NCBI GenBank assembly: GCA_900769075.1
Contig: CAAGFE010000033.1
Location: forward strand, 1 to 21,179
From: Clostridia bacterium
Lineage (GTDB): Bacteria; Bacillota; Clostridia; Christensenellales; Aristaeellaceae
Length of the DNA: 21,179 bases
Direction: 5' to 3'
The position numbers and the translations under genes were made by a program. Shown piece by piece: positions 1-7,038 of this stretch. Under the pieces are notes generated by a model, which saw nothing but the letters and a program-made list of their open reading frames with translations, was not told the origin of the DNA and did not search any database. Position 1 is the stretch's first letter. Every line of letters starts with the position of its first letter.

Positions 1-178
1 GCGTGATGTATCCGGCTGTCACTTTCCGTTCTTTGGCATGGTGCCGGTGCATCGCGCCACGCACTTCCTCGCGTGTCAGCCCTAAAGCTGTTCCGATCTC
101 CCGATATGTTTCTCCCGCCTTGACTCGTTCTTCTATGATGCTTGTCAGCTGCTCGACTTTCGTATACTTTCTTGCCAT
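1..178 (-). CDS. Transposase-associated HTH protein (OrfA-like), C-terminus outside the window
   Basis: An open frame starts with ATG at 178 and runs off the left edge; 59 residues are visible. The start is preceded by AGGAGG at 187-192 with normal spacing. The protein begins MARKYTKVEQ and carries a helix-turn-helix segment around residues 27-45 (ETYREIGTALGLTREEV), followed by a basic stretch HRHHAKERK. This is the style of the short DNA-binding first ORF of IS3-family elements in Clostridia, where a frameshift with the downstream integrase-type ORF makes the full transposase. The catalytic DDE part would lie to the left of the window. A stand-alone sigma-like HTH protein is the alternative, but the nearby IS-like terminus favours a transposase part. 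Confidence 0.6.
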   Translation of the reverse strand, partial: MARKYTKVEQLTSIIEERVKAGETYREIGTALGLTREEVRGAMHRHHAKERKVTAGYIT

Positions 179-185
179 ACAGATA

Positions 186-221
186 ACCTCCTGTCATAGC
201 TTCTATTCTACAACAGGAGGT
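186..221. repeat. 9-bp inverted repeat in the IS leader
   Basis: ACCTCCTGT at 186-194 and ACAGGAGGT at 213-221 are exact reverse complements separated by 18 bp. On the minus strand the inner arm contains the AGGAGG ribosome binding site of the HTH gene. Transcripts entering from outside the element could therefore fold and sequester that site, as is known for several insertion sequences. This regulatory role is inferred. Confidence 0.5.
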
Positions 222-286
222 CTCTTTTTTCTATTGTCCGTTGGTCAGGGAACGGTCCACCTTGGCAGCCGGGGGATTTACTTTGC

Positions 287-2212
287 TTACGGTCGCATAT
301 GATAGGCAGGCTTGCGCTTCTGCGGACGGATCCGCGCGACCGCCCTTTCCATCCTGCGGCGGCGGCGCTCCTTCGCCTCAAGGCGTTCGCCCAAGTCCCG
401 GGCACCCACGCCATACACCAGGTACAGGATCAAGCCGCTGACCGCCATGATGAACACCGTCGAAGCATTGCGCCGGCCCGAAGCGTTGACGTTGTAGCCG
501 TCGCGTCCCTCGTCATTGCACATGTTCTGGATGACCATGGCGTAGGTCTTGCCATAGCTGGACTGGAAGGTGGCGCCCATGTCATATTCGGTGAAGAGGG
601 CGTTGAAGTTCAGCGCGAAAACCGCCAGCACGCTGGGCAGAATGATGGGCAGCTTCACCTTGATGAAGGTCCGCCATTCGCTGGCGCCGAGGTTTTTCGC
701 CGCGTCCTCCAGTTCCTCGTCGATGGCATAGAAGGAGGCCTTGATCATTCTCAGCGCGAAGGGCAGCTTCACCACCGTGTAGGCGATGATGATCAGCAGC
801 CGCACATTTTCCCGGTAATACAGGTTCTTGCCCATCACATACCACACATCGCTGGAGTTGAAGAAGGTGCGGTAGGAGTAGCAGATGAGGATGGTCGGCA
901 GCAGCCAGGGGAAGAGCAGGGAGTACTCCAGCAGGGTGGAGCGCAGCTTGTTCTTGTGCTTGAAGATGTAGTTGACCGCCACCACGACGATCACGCAGGC
1001 CAGGGCTGCCGCCAGGGCCGACAGGATGAAGGACATCTTGATGCCGCCCAGGGTATCCGCGTTGGAGAACACGCCCGAGATCTGCCCGACGCGGGTTTTC
1101 ATCTTGCCGCGGCTGGTCAGGTACTCATAGTCCTGGGTACCGAAGAAGTTGATGAGCGTAAAGCTGTTCAGGCTCAGCGTCTTTGTCTTGATGGCTGAGT
1201 AATTCTGAAAGGCGAAGAGCACGATCATCACCACGGGCGTCATGTAGATGATCCACAGCACATAGGCGTAGATATGGGCCAGCACATTCGCCACGGGATT
1301 GGTGATCTTCTGCTTCACCAGCTTGGCCTTGGTTTTGGACACGGACAGGTAATGTCCCTTGCGCTCATAGGCGGACAGCACCGTCAGCAGCACAATGGTG
1401 AACAGCGCCAGGATGATGGACAGCAGGGCCGCGCGGGCCTGGGGGAAGGCCTCATCCGCCACGGAGGAACCCGCCAGGCGGACGATCTCCGGGTTGATGG
1501 AGTTATAGCCCAGGAGCGTGGGCGCGGACATGGCACACAGGCCCGTGATGAAGGTCATGACCGTCAGGGAGAACATGGTCGGCACCAGCGTGGGGAAAAC
1601 GACCTTCAGCAGCACCCGGAAGGGGCTTGCGCCCATGTTGCGGGCGGCTTCCACCGTGTTGTAGTCAATGCCGCGGATGGCGTTGCGCAGAAACAGCGCA
1701 TGGTTCGACGTGCAGGCGAAGGTCATGGTGAACAGCACCGCCTTGAAGCCCGTGAACCAGTTTTTCTCCATGCCGGGGAAGATTTTCGCCAGCCAGGTGG
1801 TCAGGATGCCATCGGAATCATAGAGGAACAGATAGCCCGTCACCAGCGCCACGCCGGAGTAAATCAGCGTGGTCATGTAGCCCAGGCGCAGGATGCGGGC
1901 GCCCTTGATATCAAAATACTCCGTCAGCAGCACGATGGATACGCCCACCAAATTGACCGTCACGACCAGGGCCAGGGCCAGCTTCAGCGAGTTCCACACG
2001 AAGGAGGGCATGTTGCCCGCGAAGAAGAACTTGATCACCGCCAGCGGGTCGGTTTCTCCCGCCGCATTTTTCGCCGTGAAGATCTGCTTGAGGGTATTCA
2101 GGCAGGGCAGCAGCATGAACCCGAAAAACAGGTACACGAAGAAGGCCGTGCCAAACACCTTCCACAGCAGGGACAGGCTGAGCTTACGCGGAGCAGCCTT
2201 CGACATGGTCAT
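287..2212 (-). CDS. ABC importer permease, fused double-domain (FbpB-like)
   Basis: This 641-residue integral membrane protein carries two copies of the binding-protein-dependent permease domain in one chain, as in FbpB-type permeases. Each copy has a cytoplasmic EAA loop for docking the ATPase: EAARNMGAS near residue 188 and EDAAKNLGAS near residue 500, each followed by a K-x(2-4)-P segment. Many hydrophobic stretches suggest about twelve transmembrane helices, and the C-terminal tail is very basic (KERRRRR). The ATG at 2212 is preceded by AAGGAGG, which overlaps the stop of the upstream ATPase gene 12 bp away, so the two are translationally close. With the ATPase and the binding protein it forms a complete importer. 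Relatives carry ferric iron, polyamines, thiamine or phosphonates; the substrate cannot be read from this gene. The gene ends 28 bp before an insertion-sequence end and no terminator is visible between them. Confidence 0.9.
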   Translation of the reverse strand: MTMSKAAPRKLSLSLLWKVFGTAFFVYLFFGFMLLPCLNTLKQIFTAKNAAGETDPLAVIKFFFAGNMPSFVWNSLKLALALVVTVNLVGVSIVLLTEYFDIKGARILRLGYMTTLIYSGVALVTGYLFLYDSDGILTTWLAKIFPGMEKNWFTGFKAVLFTMTFACTSNHALFLRNAIRGIDYNTVEAARNMGASPFRVLLKVVFPTLVPTMFSLTVMTFITGLCAMSAPTLLGYNSINPEIVRLAGSSVADEAFPQARAALLSIILALFTIVLLTVLSAYERKGHYLSVSKTKAKLVKQKITNPVANVLAHIYAYVLWIIYMTPVVMIVLFAFQNYSAIKTKTLSLNSFTLINFFGTQDYEYLTSRGKMKTRVGQISGVFSNADTLGGIKMSFILSALAAALACVIVVVAVNYIFKHKNKLRSTLLEYSLLFPWLLPTILICYSYRTFFNSSDVWYVMGKNLYYRENVRLLIIIAYTVVKLPFALRMIKASFYAIDEELEDAAKNLGASEWRTFIKVKLPIILPSVLAVFALNFNALFTEYDMGATFQSSYGKTYAMVIQNMCNDEGRDGYNVNASGRRNASTVFIMAVSGLILYLVYGVGARDLGERLEAKERRRRRMERAVARIRPQKRKPAYHMRP

Positions 2213-2224
2213 CAGCAGCCCTCC

Positions 2225-3235
2225 TTACTCGCCCGCGGGGATGGGGTAGCTCATCACGTCCGCCAAGCCCAGCCCAACGGTCACCTTCTGACCGGCATCG
2301 TAAATGTTCACGCCGTCGTTTTTCTCGATCACCTTGAGCACCTGGCTGCCCACGTTGATGAAATATTTGATGTACAGCCCGTAATACTCGCGGCTTTCCA
2401 CCGTGCCCTCCAGCACGGTTTCGTTCTCGCGCTTGGGCTGGTTGACCCGCAGCCGCTCCAGGCGGATGAAGTGGTTCTCGTCGGCCTTCAGGCCCATTTT
2501 CTGTGCCACGTCCGCCTCAATGCGGTTGATATCGCCGATGAAGTTGCACACGAACTCCGTCGCGGAGTGGTTGTACACCTCATTGGGCGTGCCGATCTGC
2601 TCGATGTAGCCCTTGTTGAACACGGCAATGCGGTCGGAAAGGGTCAGGGCTTCCTCCTGGTCGTGGGTGACGTAGATGGTGGTGATGCCGAAATCTTGCT
2701 GCATCTTTTTCAGCTCGTTGCGCAGCTGGACACGGAGCTTCGCGTCCAGGTTGGACAGCGGCTCGTCCATGCAGATGATGGCCGGGCCATTGACCAGGGC
2801 GCGAGCGATGGCAACGCGCTGCTGCTGGCCGCCGGACAGCTGGGACACCGCCTTTTTCAGCTGTTCATCGGTCAGGTCAACCTTCTTTGCGATGGCTCGG
2901 ACCCGCTCGTCCACCTCGTTCTTCTTGACCTTCTTGACCCGCAGGCCAAAGGCGATGTTGTCATACACCGTCATGGTGGGGAACAGGGCGTAGGACTGGA
3001 ACACGATGCCGATATTGCGCTTTTCGATCGGCACATGGGTGATGTCCTTGCCGTCCACGTTCACGGTGCCGCTCACCGGCTCAATAAAGCCGGTGATGGT
3101 GCGCAGCGTGGTGGTCTTGCCGCAGCCGGACGGGCCCAGGAAGGTGAAGAATTCCCCTTCCTTCACCTCCACGCTGATGTGATGCAGGGCCTCAAAATCG
3201 CCGAATCGGACGACGATATCCTTCAGTTCGATCAT
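2225..3235 (-). CDS. ABC importer ATP-binding protein (PotA/FbpC type)
   Basis: This 336-residue cytoplasmic ATPase has all ABC motifs in order: Walker A GPSGCGKT at 34-41, Q-loop glutamine at 80, signature LSGGQ at 133-137, Walker B IICMDE at 153-158 and the switch histidine at 191 (VTHDQEEAL). The roughly 95 residues after position 240 fit the TOBE-type regulatory domain of the spermidine/iron/sulfate importer ATPases. The run MDEPLSNLDAKLR is typical of that class. Start ATG at 3235 has AAGGGAG upstream. It lies between the binding protein and the fused permease on the same strand and powers that importer. Family assignment is secure; substrate is not. Confidence 0.95.
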   Translation of the reverse strand: MIELKDIVVRFGDFEALHHISVEVKEGEFFTFLGPSGCGKTTTLRTITGFIEPVSGTVNVDGKDITHVPIEKRNIGIVFQSYALFPTMTVYDNIAFGLRVKKVKKNEVDERVRAIAKKVDLTDEQLKKAVSQLSGGQQQRVAIARALVNGPAIICMDEPLSNLDAKLRVQLRNELKKMQQDFGITTIYVTHDQEEALTLSDRIAVFNKGYIEQIGTPNEVYNHSATEFVCNFIGDINRIEADVAQKMGLKADENHFIRLERLRVNQPKRENETVLEGTVESREYYGLYIKYFINVGSQVLKVIEKNDGVNIYDAGQKVTVGLGLADVMSYPIPAGE

Positions 3236-3296
3236 AACGGGGAATGCTCCCTTCGGATTGGTTTCGTGAAATGGGATTGTTGCGGGAATGAATTGA

Positions 3297-3325
3297 GGGC
3301 GAGCCTGAGCATGTCAGACTCGCCC
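3297..3325 (-). terminator. Intercistronic hairpin between binding protein and ATPase genes
   Basis: GGGCGAG (3297-3303) pairs with CTCGCCC (3319-3325), and inside it CTGA (3305-3308) pairs with TCAG (3314-3317), giving 11 base pairs with one mismatch and a 5-nt loop. No T-tract follows on the minus strand. It is more likely a stabilising or attenuating hairpin that keeps binding-protein mRNA in excess than a full terminator. Such a hairpin directly after the binding-protein gene is common in importer operons. Confidence 0.6.
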
Positions 3326-3342
3326 GGAAAGTCAGGGGGGAC

Positions 3343-4542
3343 TTACTTTTTCTGGGTCAGGGTTGCCCAGTCGAGGTTTGCCCAATCAGGCTCGGCGGGC
3401 GCAGCGGAGTTGTCCTTCCAGTAGAAGCCCAGGTTGGTCATGATGTTGGTCCACTCGGAGGAATGCGCGCCCACATACTCGGCGTAGGTCATGTCGGTGC
3501 CTTCCACCTTGTTGAGGGAGAAGTTCGGGATGGTGTAGATCTCGGGGATATCCTCGCCGTAGATTTCAGCCACAGCGCCGGCGTTGCAGGGGAAGGAGTC
3601 AAACTCTTCCGCCCAGGCAGCCTGCACTTCGGCGGAACCGAACCATTCGGCGAAGGCCTTCACGGCCTCGGTTTCCTTTTCGGAGCGATCAGCGCGGTCC
3701 AGGATGCCCAGGTACTCAGCGATGTAGTAGGTGCCGTCCTCGATGTCAACCAGCGCCCAGTTTTCAGGCTCCAGCGCGCCGCGGAGAGGATTGGCGGAAC
3801 CGGAGGCCGCATCGTCCACCTTGCCGTACAGGGAAGAGGAGTAGAAGGTGGAAACCTGGACTTCGCCGCGGTTCAGGGGATCGAAGCCGTAGCTGTCACC
3901 GGTGAACACGCCGTTCTGACAGTAGGCCCACAGGGTCTTCCAGCCCTCGATGGAGATGCCGCCGGCGGGGCTGGTGGGATCGGTGAAGGCATAGAGCATG
4001 GAGTTGTTGATGTTGCCGTTGGTGGTGCCGCCGACCTTGCCCTGACGGTACCAGGTGTAGCCGCAGTTCACGATGTCAGCCCAATGCTGGAAGTGGAGCG
4101 CTTCGCCCTTGGTGCCCAGCTCGTCATTGCGGTAGAGCATCAGGATGTTCTGGATGACCAGACCGTAGGCCTTGCCGTCATACTTGTACTGACCGACCTG
4201 CTCCGCCCAGGAGGGAGTCCAGTCCATCACCTTGAGGTTCTCGTAGGTGCCGTTCACCAGCTGGGACCAGCGCACCTCGTTCAGGCCAAAGATGATGTCG
4301 CCGTCCTTGTTTTCGTTGGCCGCCTGGATGGCAGCCACATCGCCGGACAGGACGGAGTTGTCGTCAATAGAAATGCTGAAGCCGGCGGTCTTCGCCGCCT
4401 GGAGCAGCCAGTTGACGCGCTCGGTGGAGTTGGAGTTGGAATAGATGCGGATGGTATAGCCGCTGTAATCCTCCGCCGCCGCAAAGGAGCACAGGGACAG
4501 CGCCATGGCCAGCGCCAGAATCAGGGAAATACACTTCTTCAT
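3343..4542 (-). CDS. Secreted ABC solute-binding protein
   Basis: This 399-residue protein begins with a signal peptide: MKKC, a hydrophobic core ISLILALAMALSL, and a likely signal peptidase I site after AAA near residue 23. The mature part starts DYSGYTIRIYSNSNS, the first beta strand of a type 2 periplasmic-binding fold, and keeps the typical features of a bacterial extracellular solute-binding protein (YRNDEL, a YGLVIQNILML hinge strand). Mature length of about 375 fits the iron/putrescine/thiamine binding clusters. Cys in LSLCSF is not in a good lipobox because Leu precedes it, so membrane anchoring by lipid is doubtful. It is first in the importer operon, with AAGGAGG upstream and a strong promoter at 4602-4630. 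The ligand is not evident. Confidence 0.9.
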   Translation of the reverse strand: MKKCISLILALAMALSLCSFAAAEDYSGYTIRIYSNSNSTERVNWLLQAAKTAGFSISIDDNSVLSGDVAAIQAANENKDGDIIFGLNEVRWSQLVNGTYENLKVMDWTPSWAEQVGQYKYDGKAYGLVIQNILMLYRNDELGTKGEALHFQHWADIVNCGYTWYRQGKVGGTTNGNINNSMLYAFTDPTSPAGGISIEGWKTLWAYCQNGVFTGDSYGFDPLNRGEVQVSTFYSSSLYGKVDDAASGSANPLRGALEPENWALVDIEDGTYYIAEYLGILDRADRSEKETEAVKAFAEWFGSAEVQAAWAEEFDSFPCNAGAVAEIYGEDIPEIYTIPNFSLNKVEGTDMTYAEYVGAHSSEWTNIMTNLGFYWKDNSAAPAEPDWANLDWATLTQKK

Positions 4543-4601
4543 CGTGGAACCCTCCTTGATTGTTGAGTATGGAATTGAAACACACCAGATTGGCTGTCTG
4601 T

Positions 4602-4630
4602 ATTATAGCACAACCCTCCGGGGATGTAAA
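4602..4630 (-). promoter_or_regulatory. Strong sigma-A promoter of the ABC importer operon
   Basis: Read on the minus strand: -35 TTTACA (4630-4625), a 17-bp spacer, and -10 TATAAT (4607-4602) extended by TGC. This predicts a leader of about 50 nt before the ATG at 4542, too short for a riboswitch. A perfect 12-bp palindrome, TTTCATATGAAA, sits upstream at 4645-4656. Confidence 0.8.
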
Positions 4631-4644
4631 GCCAAAATTGCTGA

Positions 4645-4656
4645 TTTCATATGAAA
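4645..4656. promoter_or_regulatory. 12-bp palindrome TTTCATATGAAA, possible operator
   Basis: A perfect palindrome lies about 15 bp upstream of the -35 box of the importer promoter and directly beyond the terminator stem of the aryl-CoA cluster. The position would suit an activator or a UP-like element, but its AT-rich right half also supplies part of the T-tract of that terminator. A regulatory role is only a possibility. Confidence 0.35.
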
Positions 4657-4680
4657 AGAGCCGGGCGCTGTACCCGGCTC
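4651..4680 (-). terminator. Rho-independent terminator of the aryl-CoA cluster
   Basis: On the minus strand GAGCCGGG (4680-4673) pairs perfectly with CCCGGCTC (4665-4658) around a 7-nt loop and is followed by TTTTC. It begins 11 bp after the stop of the ACT-domain gene and marks the end of the cluster, separating it from the importer operon. Confidence 0.85.
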
Positions 4681-4690
4681 GAGGCATTGA

Positions 4691-5122
4691 TTACTTCAGG
4701 CCCAGCTCGGCCTTCTCCGCGGTGGCGATGCCATTGGCTGCCAGCAGGGCAGTGAATTTCTCCTCATCGGAGATGCGGAAGACCATGTAGGCCTTCCCTT
4801 CCTTGTGGGTGAAGAGGGAGTACATATACTCCACATCCAGCTTGTGATCGGCCAGCAGGGCCAGCAGGGGGGCCAGTCCGCCCGCCTCGTCCGGCACGCA
4901 GACCACCGTCACCGGGGTCTTGGAGAGGATGCAGCCGGAAGCCAGCAGGGCCTCGACAGCCCTCTCCGTATCATCCACGATCAGGCGGAGCACGCCGTAA
5001 TCCTTCGTTTCCGCGATGGAGATGGCGCGCATGTCAATGCCCTTCTCCGCCAGGAGGTGGGTCACCTCCGCCAGCTGGCCGGCACGGTTTTCCAGAAACA
5101 CAGAAATCTGATGAACGCTCAT
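4691..5122 (-). CDS. Tandem ACT-domain protein (amino-acid sensor)
   Basis: This 143-residue protein is made of two ACT domains and nothing else. The first runs from about 3 to 70 (QISVFLENRAGQLAEVTHLLAEKGIDMRA, the usual beta-alpha-beta opening with the NRAG turn), the second from about 71 to 135 (VTVVCVPDEAGGLAPLL). ACT domains usually bind amino acids at domain interfaces and control nearby enzymes. Similar double-ACT proteins are often encoded beside phenylacetate-CoA ligase and indolepyruvate oxidoreductase genes. Here it is the last gene of the cluster, 12 bp after the ligase gene, with GGAGGG before the ATG. A role sensing an aromatic or branched amino acid and tuning the pathway is inferred from context; no DNA-binding domain is present. 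Confidence 0.9.
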   Translation of the reverse strand: MSVHQISVFLENRAGQLAEVTHLLAEKGIDMRAISIAETKDYGVLRLIVDDTERAVEALLASGCILSKTPVTVVCVPDEAGGLAPLLALLADHKLDVEYMYSLFTHKEGKAYMVFRISDEEKFTALLAANGIATAEKAELGLK

Positions 5123-5134
5123 GGTATCCCTCCG

Positions 5135-6433
5135 TCAAATCTTGCGCTTGTCGATCACGCGCACGGCCTTGCCCTCGGAGCGGGTGATGCTCTTGGGGGA
5201 CACGATGCGCACCTTGGCGTAGATACCCAGCATGGCCTTGAGCGCGCTGACCAGCTGCTTCTCCTGCTCGGCGATTTCCGCCAGGGAATCGGAGAACTTG
5301 TCCGGCGCCATCTCAACCAGGACTTCCAGGGTGTCGGAATGATTCACACGGTCCACGATGATCTGGTAGTTCGGCGGATAGCCCTGCTCCAGCAGCACGG
5401 TTTCAATCTGGGACGGGAACACGTTCACGCCCTTGATGATCAGCATATCATCGCTGCGGCCCATGGGCTTGGACATCTTGACGTGGGTGCGCCCGCAGGA
5501 GCACTTCTTGCGGCTCAGCACGCAGATGTCGCGGGTGCGGTAGCGCAAAAGCGGGAAGGCCTCCTTGGTGATGGAGGTAAAGACCAGCTCGCCCTTTTCA
5601 CCCTCGGGGAGCACCTCGCCGGTGTCGGGATCGATGATTTCAGCGATGAAGTGATCCTCGTTGATATGCATGCCGGTCTGCTCGCAGCACTCGAAGGAAA
5701 CACCGGGGCCGGAGGTTTCGGTCAGGCCGTAGATATCGTAGGCCTTGATGCCCAGGCGGGTTTCGATGTCGTGGCGCATCTCCTCAGACCAGGCTTCCGC
5801 GCCGAAGATGCCGGCCTTCAGCTTGATTCTGTCCTTCAGCCCCGCCTCCTCGATGCTCTCCGCCAGGTACTGGGCGTAGGAGGGCGTGCAGCACAGGATG
5901 GTGGCCTCCAGGTCGGTCATGAACTGGAGCTGACGCTCGGTGTTGCCGGAGGACATGGGCAGCGTCAGGCAGCCCACGCGGTGGGAGCCGCCGTTCAGGC
6001 CCGGGCCGCCGGTGAACAGGCCGTAGCCGTAGGCCACCTGCACCACGTCCTCCTTGGTGCCGCCCGCCGCGACGATGGCGCGGGCGCAGCAGTCCTCCCA
6101 GAGGTCAATGTCGTGCTGGGTGTAGAAGGCCACCACCCGGCGGCCGGTGGTGCCGGAGGTGGACTGGATGCGCACGCACTCGCTCAGGGGCATGGCGCAC
6201 AATCCGTAGGGGTACGCGTCGCGCAGATCAGCCTTGGTCAGGAAGGGCAGCTTGTGCAGGTCATCTACGGACTGGATGTCCGCAGGAGTGAGGCCCTTTT
6301 CCTCCATCTTGGCCCGGTAGTAGGGGACATTGTCCCAGACATGCTGCACCTGCTTGACCAGGCGCTCGTTCTGCCAGGCCAGGATCTGCTCCCGCGACGC
6401 GGTTTCAATCTCTGGCTGATAATAGTTCGCCAT
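5135..6433 (-). CDS. paaK: Phenylacetate-CoA ligase family (AMP-forming)
   Basis: The 432-residue protein belongs to the PaaK branch of adenylate-forming enzymes, which convert arylacetate, CoA and ATP to arylacetyl-CoA, AMP and PPi. Visible motifs are the phosphate loop STSGTTGR near residues 91-98, YGLTETSGPG (aromatic/adenine pocket), the LRYRTRD hinge region, the CSCGR element and GRSDDMLIIKGVNVFP, all typical of PaaK. Length fits the family (about 430). I place the start at the ATG at 6433: AAGGAG at 6448-6443 is nine bases from it, whereas it abuts the upstream in-frame ATG at 6442 and could not serve that one. It lies between iorB and the ACT gene, so its acid substrate is probably an arylacetate produced or consumed by IorAB. 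Whether phenylacetate, indoleacetate or hydroxyphenylacetate is preferred is not visible. Confidence 0.9.
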   Translation of the reverse strand: MANYYQPEIETASREQILAWQNERLVKQVQHVWDNVPYYRAKMEEKGLTPADIQSVDDLHKLPFLTKADLRDAYPYGLCAMPLSECVRIQSTSGTTGRRVVAFYTQHDIDLWEDCCARAIVAAGGTKEDVVQVAYGYGLFTGGPGLNGGSHRVGCLTLPMSSGNTERQLQFMTDLEATILCCTPSYAQYLAESIEEAGLKDRIKLKAGIFGAEAWSEEMRHDIETRLGIKAYDIYGLTETSGPGVSFECCEQTGMHINEDHFIAEIIDPDTGEVLPEGEKGELVFTSITKEAFPLLRYRTRDICVLSRKKCSCGRTHVKMSKPMGRSDDMLIIKGVNVFPSQIETVLLEQGYPPNYQIIVDRVNHSDTLEVLVEMAPDKFSDSLAEIAEQEKQLVSALKAMLGIYAKVRIVSPKSITRSEGKAVRVIDKRKI

Positions 6434-6464
6434 GGGGTTCATCTCCTTGTCGAAATGGGTTGTA

Positions 6465-7037
6465 TTATGCTTCTCGTCCCAGCAGGAAGGCTTTTTTGTT
6501 CAGCGCCAGGAATTTCGGGGGGACGCTCTTTTCGATGGCTTCCATCCACTCATCGAGGGTGAAGTCAAAATTGCGGGACAGGTGGCCCATCAGCACGATG
6601 TTGACCGCCTTGGCGGACCCCGCCTGCTCCGCCAGGGTCAGCGCGTCAAAGGCGTCCACCTGCACGCCGGCGGCCTTGAGCTTTTCCGCCAGGTCGCCAG
6701 GGTACTCCGCCGCGCCGATGATAACGGGCATGGGGTTGATCTGCTGGATGTTGGTGACCAGCTTGCCCTCGGGGCGGAGGTATTCCGACCAGCGGGCGGC
6801 CTCCAGCAGCTCGAAGGACACGATGTAATCCGCCTCCCCCTTGTCGATCACGGGGGAATACACCTTGTCGCCAAAGCGCACATAGGTCACGACGCTGCCG
6901 CCGCGCTGGCTCATGCCATGCACCTCGGACACCTTGATGTCATAGCCCTTGGTCAGCAGCAGACGGCCCAGCAGCTTGGAGGCCAGCAGGCTTCCCTGCC
7001 CGCCCACGCCGACGATCATGATATTCTGCGTCCGCAT
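6465..7037 (-). CDS. iorB: Indolepyruvate:ferredoxin oxidoreductase, beta subunit
   Basis: This 190-residue protein matches the IorB (gamma-domain) subunit of 2-oxoacid:ferredoxin oxidoreductases. It opens with MIVGVGGQGSLLASKLLG, the glycine-rich motif of the family, and continues with VSEVHGMSQRGGSVVTYVRFG, also diagnostic. With IorA it converts aryl-2-oxoacids, CoA and oxidised ferredoxin reversibly to aryl-acyl-CoA, CO2 and reduced ferredoxin. The ATG at 7037 is chosen because AGGAGG at 7052-7047 is nine bases away; the in-frame GTG at 7046 directly abuts that site and is not usable. The gene then starts one base after the iorA stop, which implies translational coupling and equal subunit amounts. 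Confidence 0.93.
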   Translation of the reverse strand: MRTQNIMIVGVGGQGSLLASKLLGRLLLTKGYDIKVSEVHGMSQRGGSVVTYVRFGDKVYSPVIDKGEADYIVSFELLEAARWSEYLRPEGKLVTNIQQINPMPVIIGAAEYPGDLAEKLKAAGVQVDAFDALTLAEQAGSAKAVNIVLMGHLSRNFDFTLDEWMEAIEKSVPPKFLALNKKAFLLGREA

Positions 7038-7038
7038 C

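Larger units (their letters stand above)
1..259 (-). mobile_element. Left end of an insertion sequence (IS3-type), cut by the window edge
   Basis: This stretch holds the first part of a transposase-type HTH reading frame and its leader, and it looks less GC-rich than the following genes. Read on the minus strand, a plausible terminal sequence begins TGGACCGTTCCC at 259 and runs inward. The leader between this end and the gene contains a 9-bp inverted repeat, ACAGGAGGT (213-221) with ACCTCCTGT (186-194), so the ribosome binding site of the transposase gene could be hidden in a hairpin. The IS end lies about 28 bp beyond the stop of the ABC permease, so insertion appears to have been just downstream of that gene. 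The exact end, the target duplication and the other end cannot be seen here. The IS3 assignment rests on the style of the HTH protein. Confidence 0.55.

Noticed and set aside
287..4542. Naming the importer as ferric iron FbpABC or spermidine PotABCD
   Set aside because: The fused permease and ATPase type are shared by transporters for several substrates, and I see no ligand residues in the binding protein that decide.
4543..4601. Riboswitch in the importer leader
   Set aside because: The promoter leaves only about 50 nt before the ATG and no conserved aptamer structure is visible.
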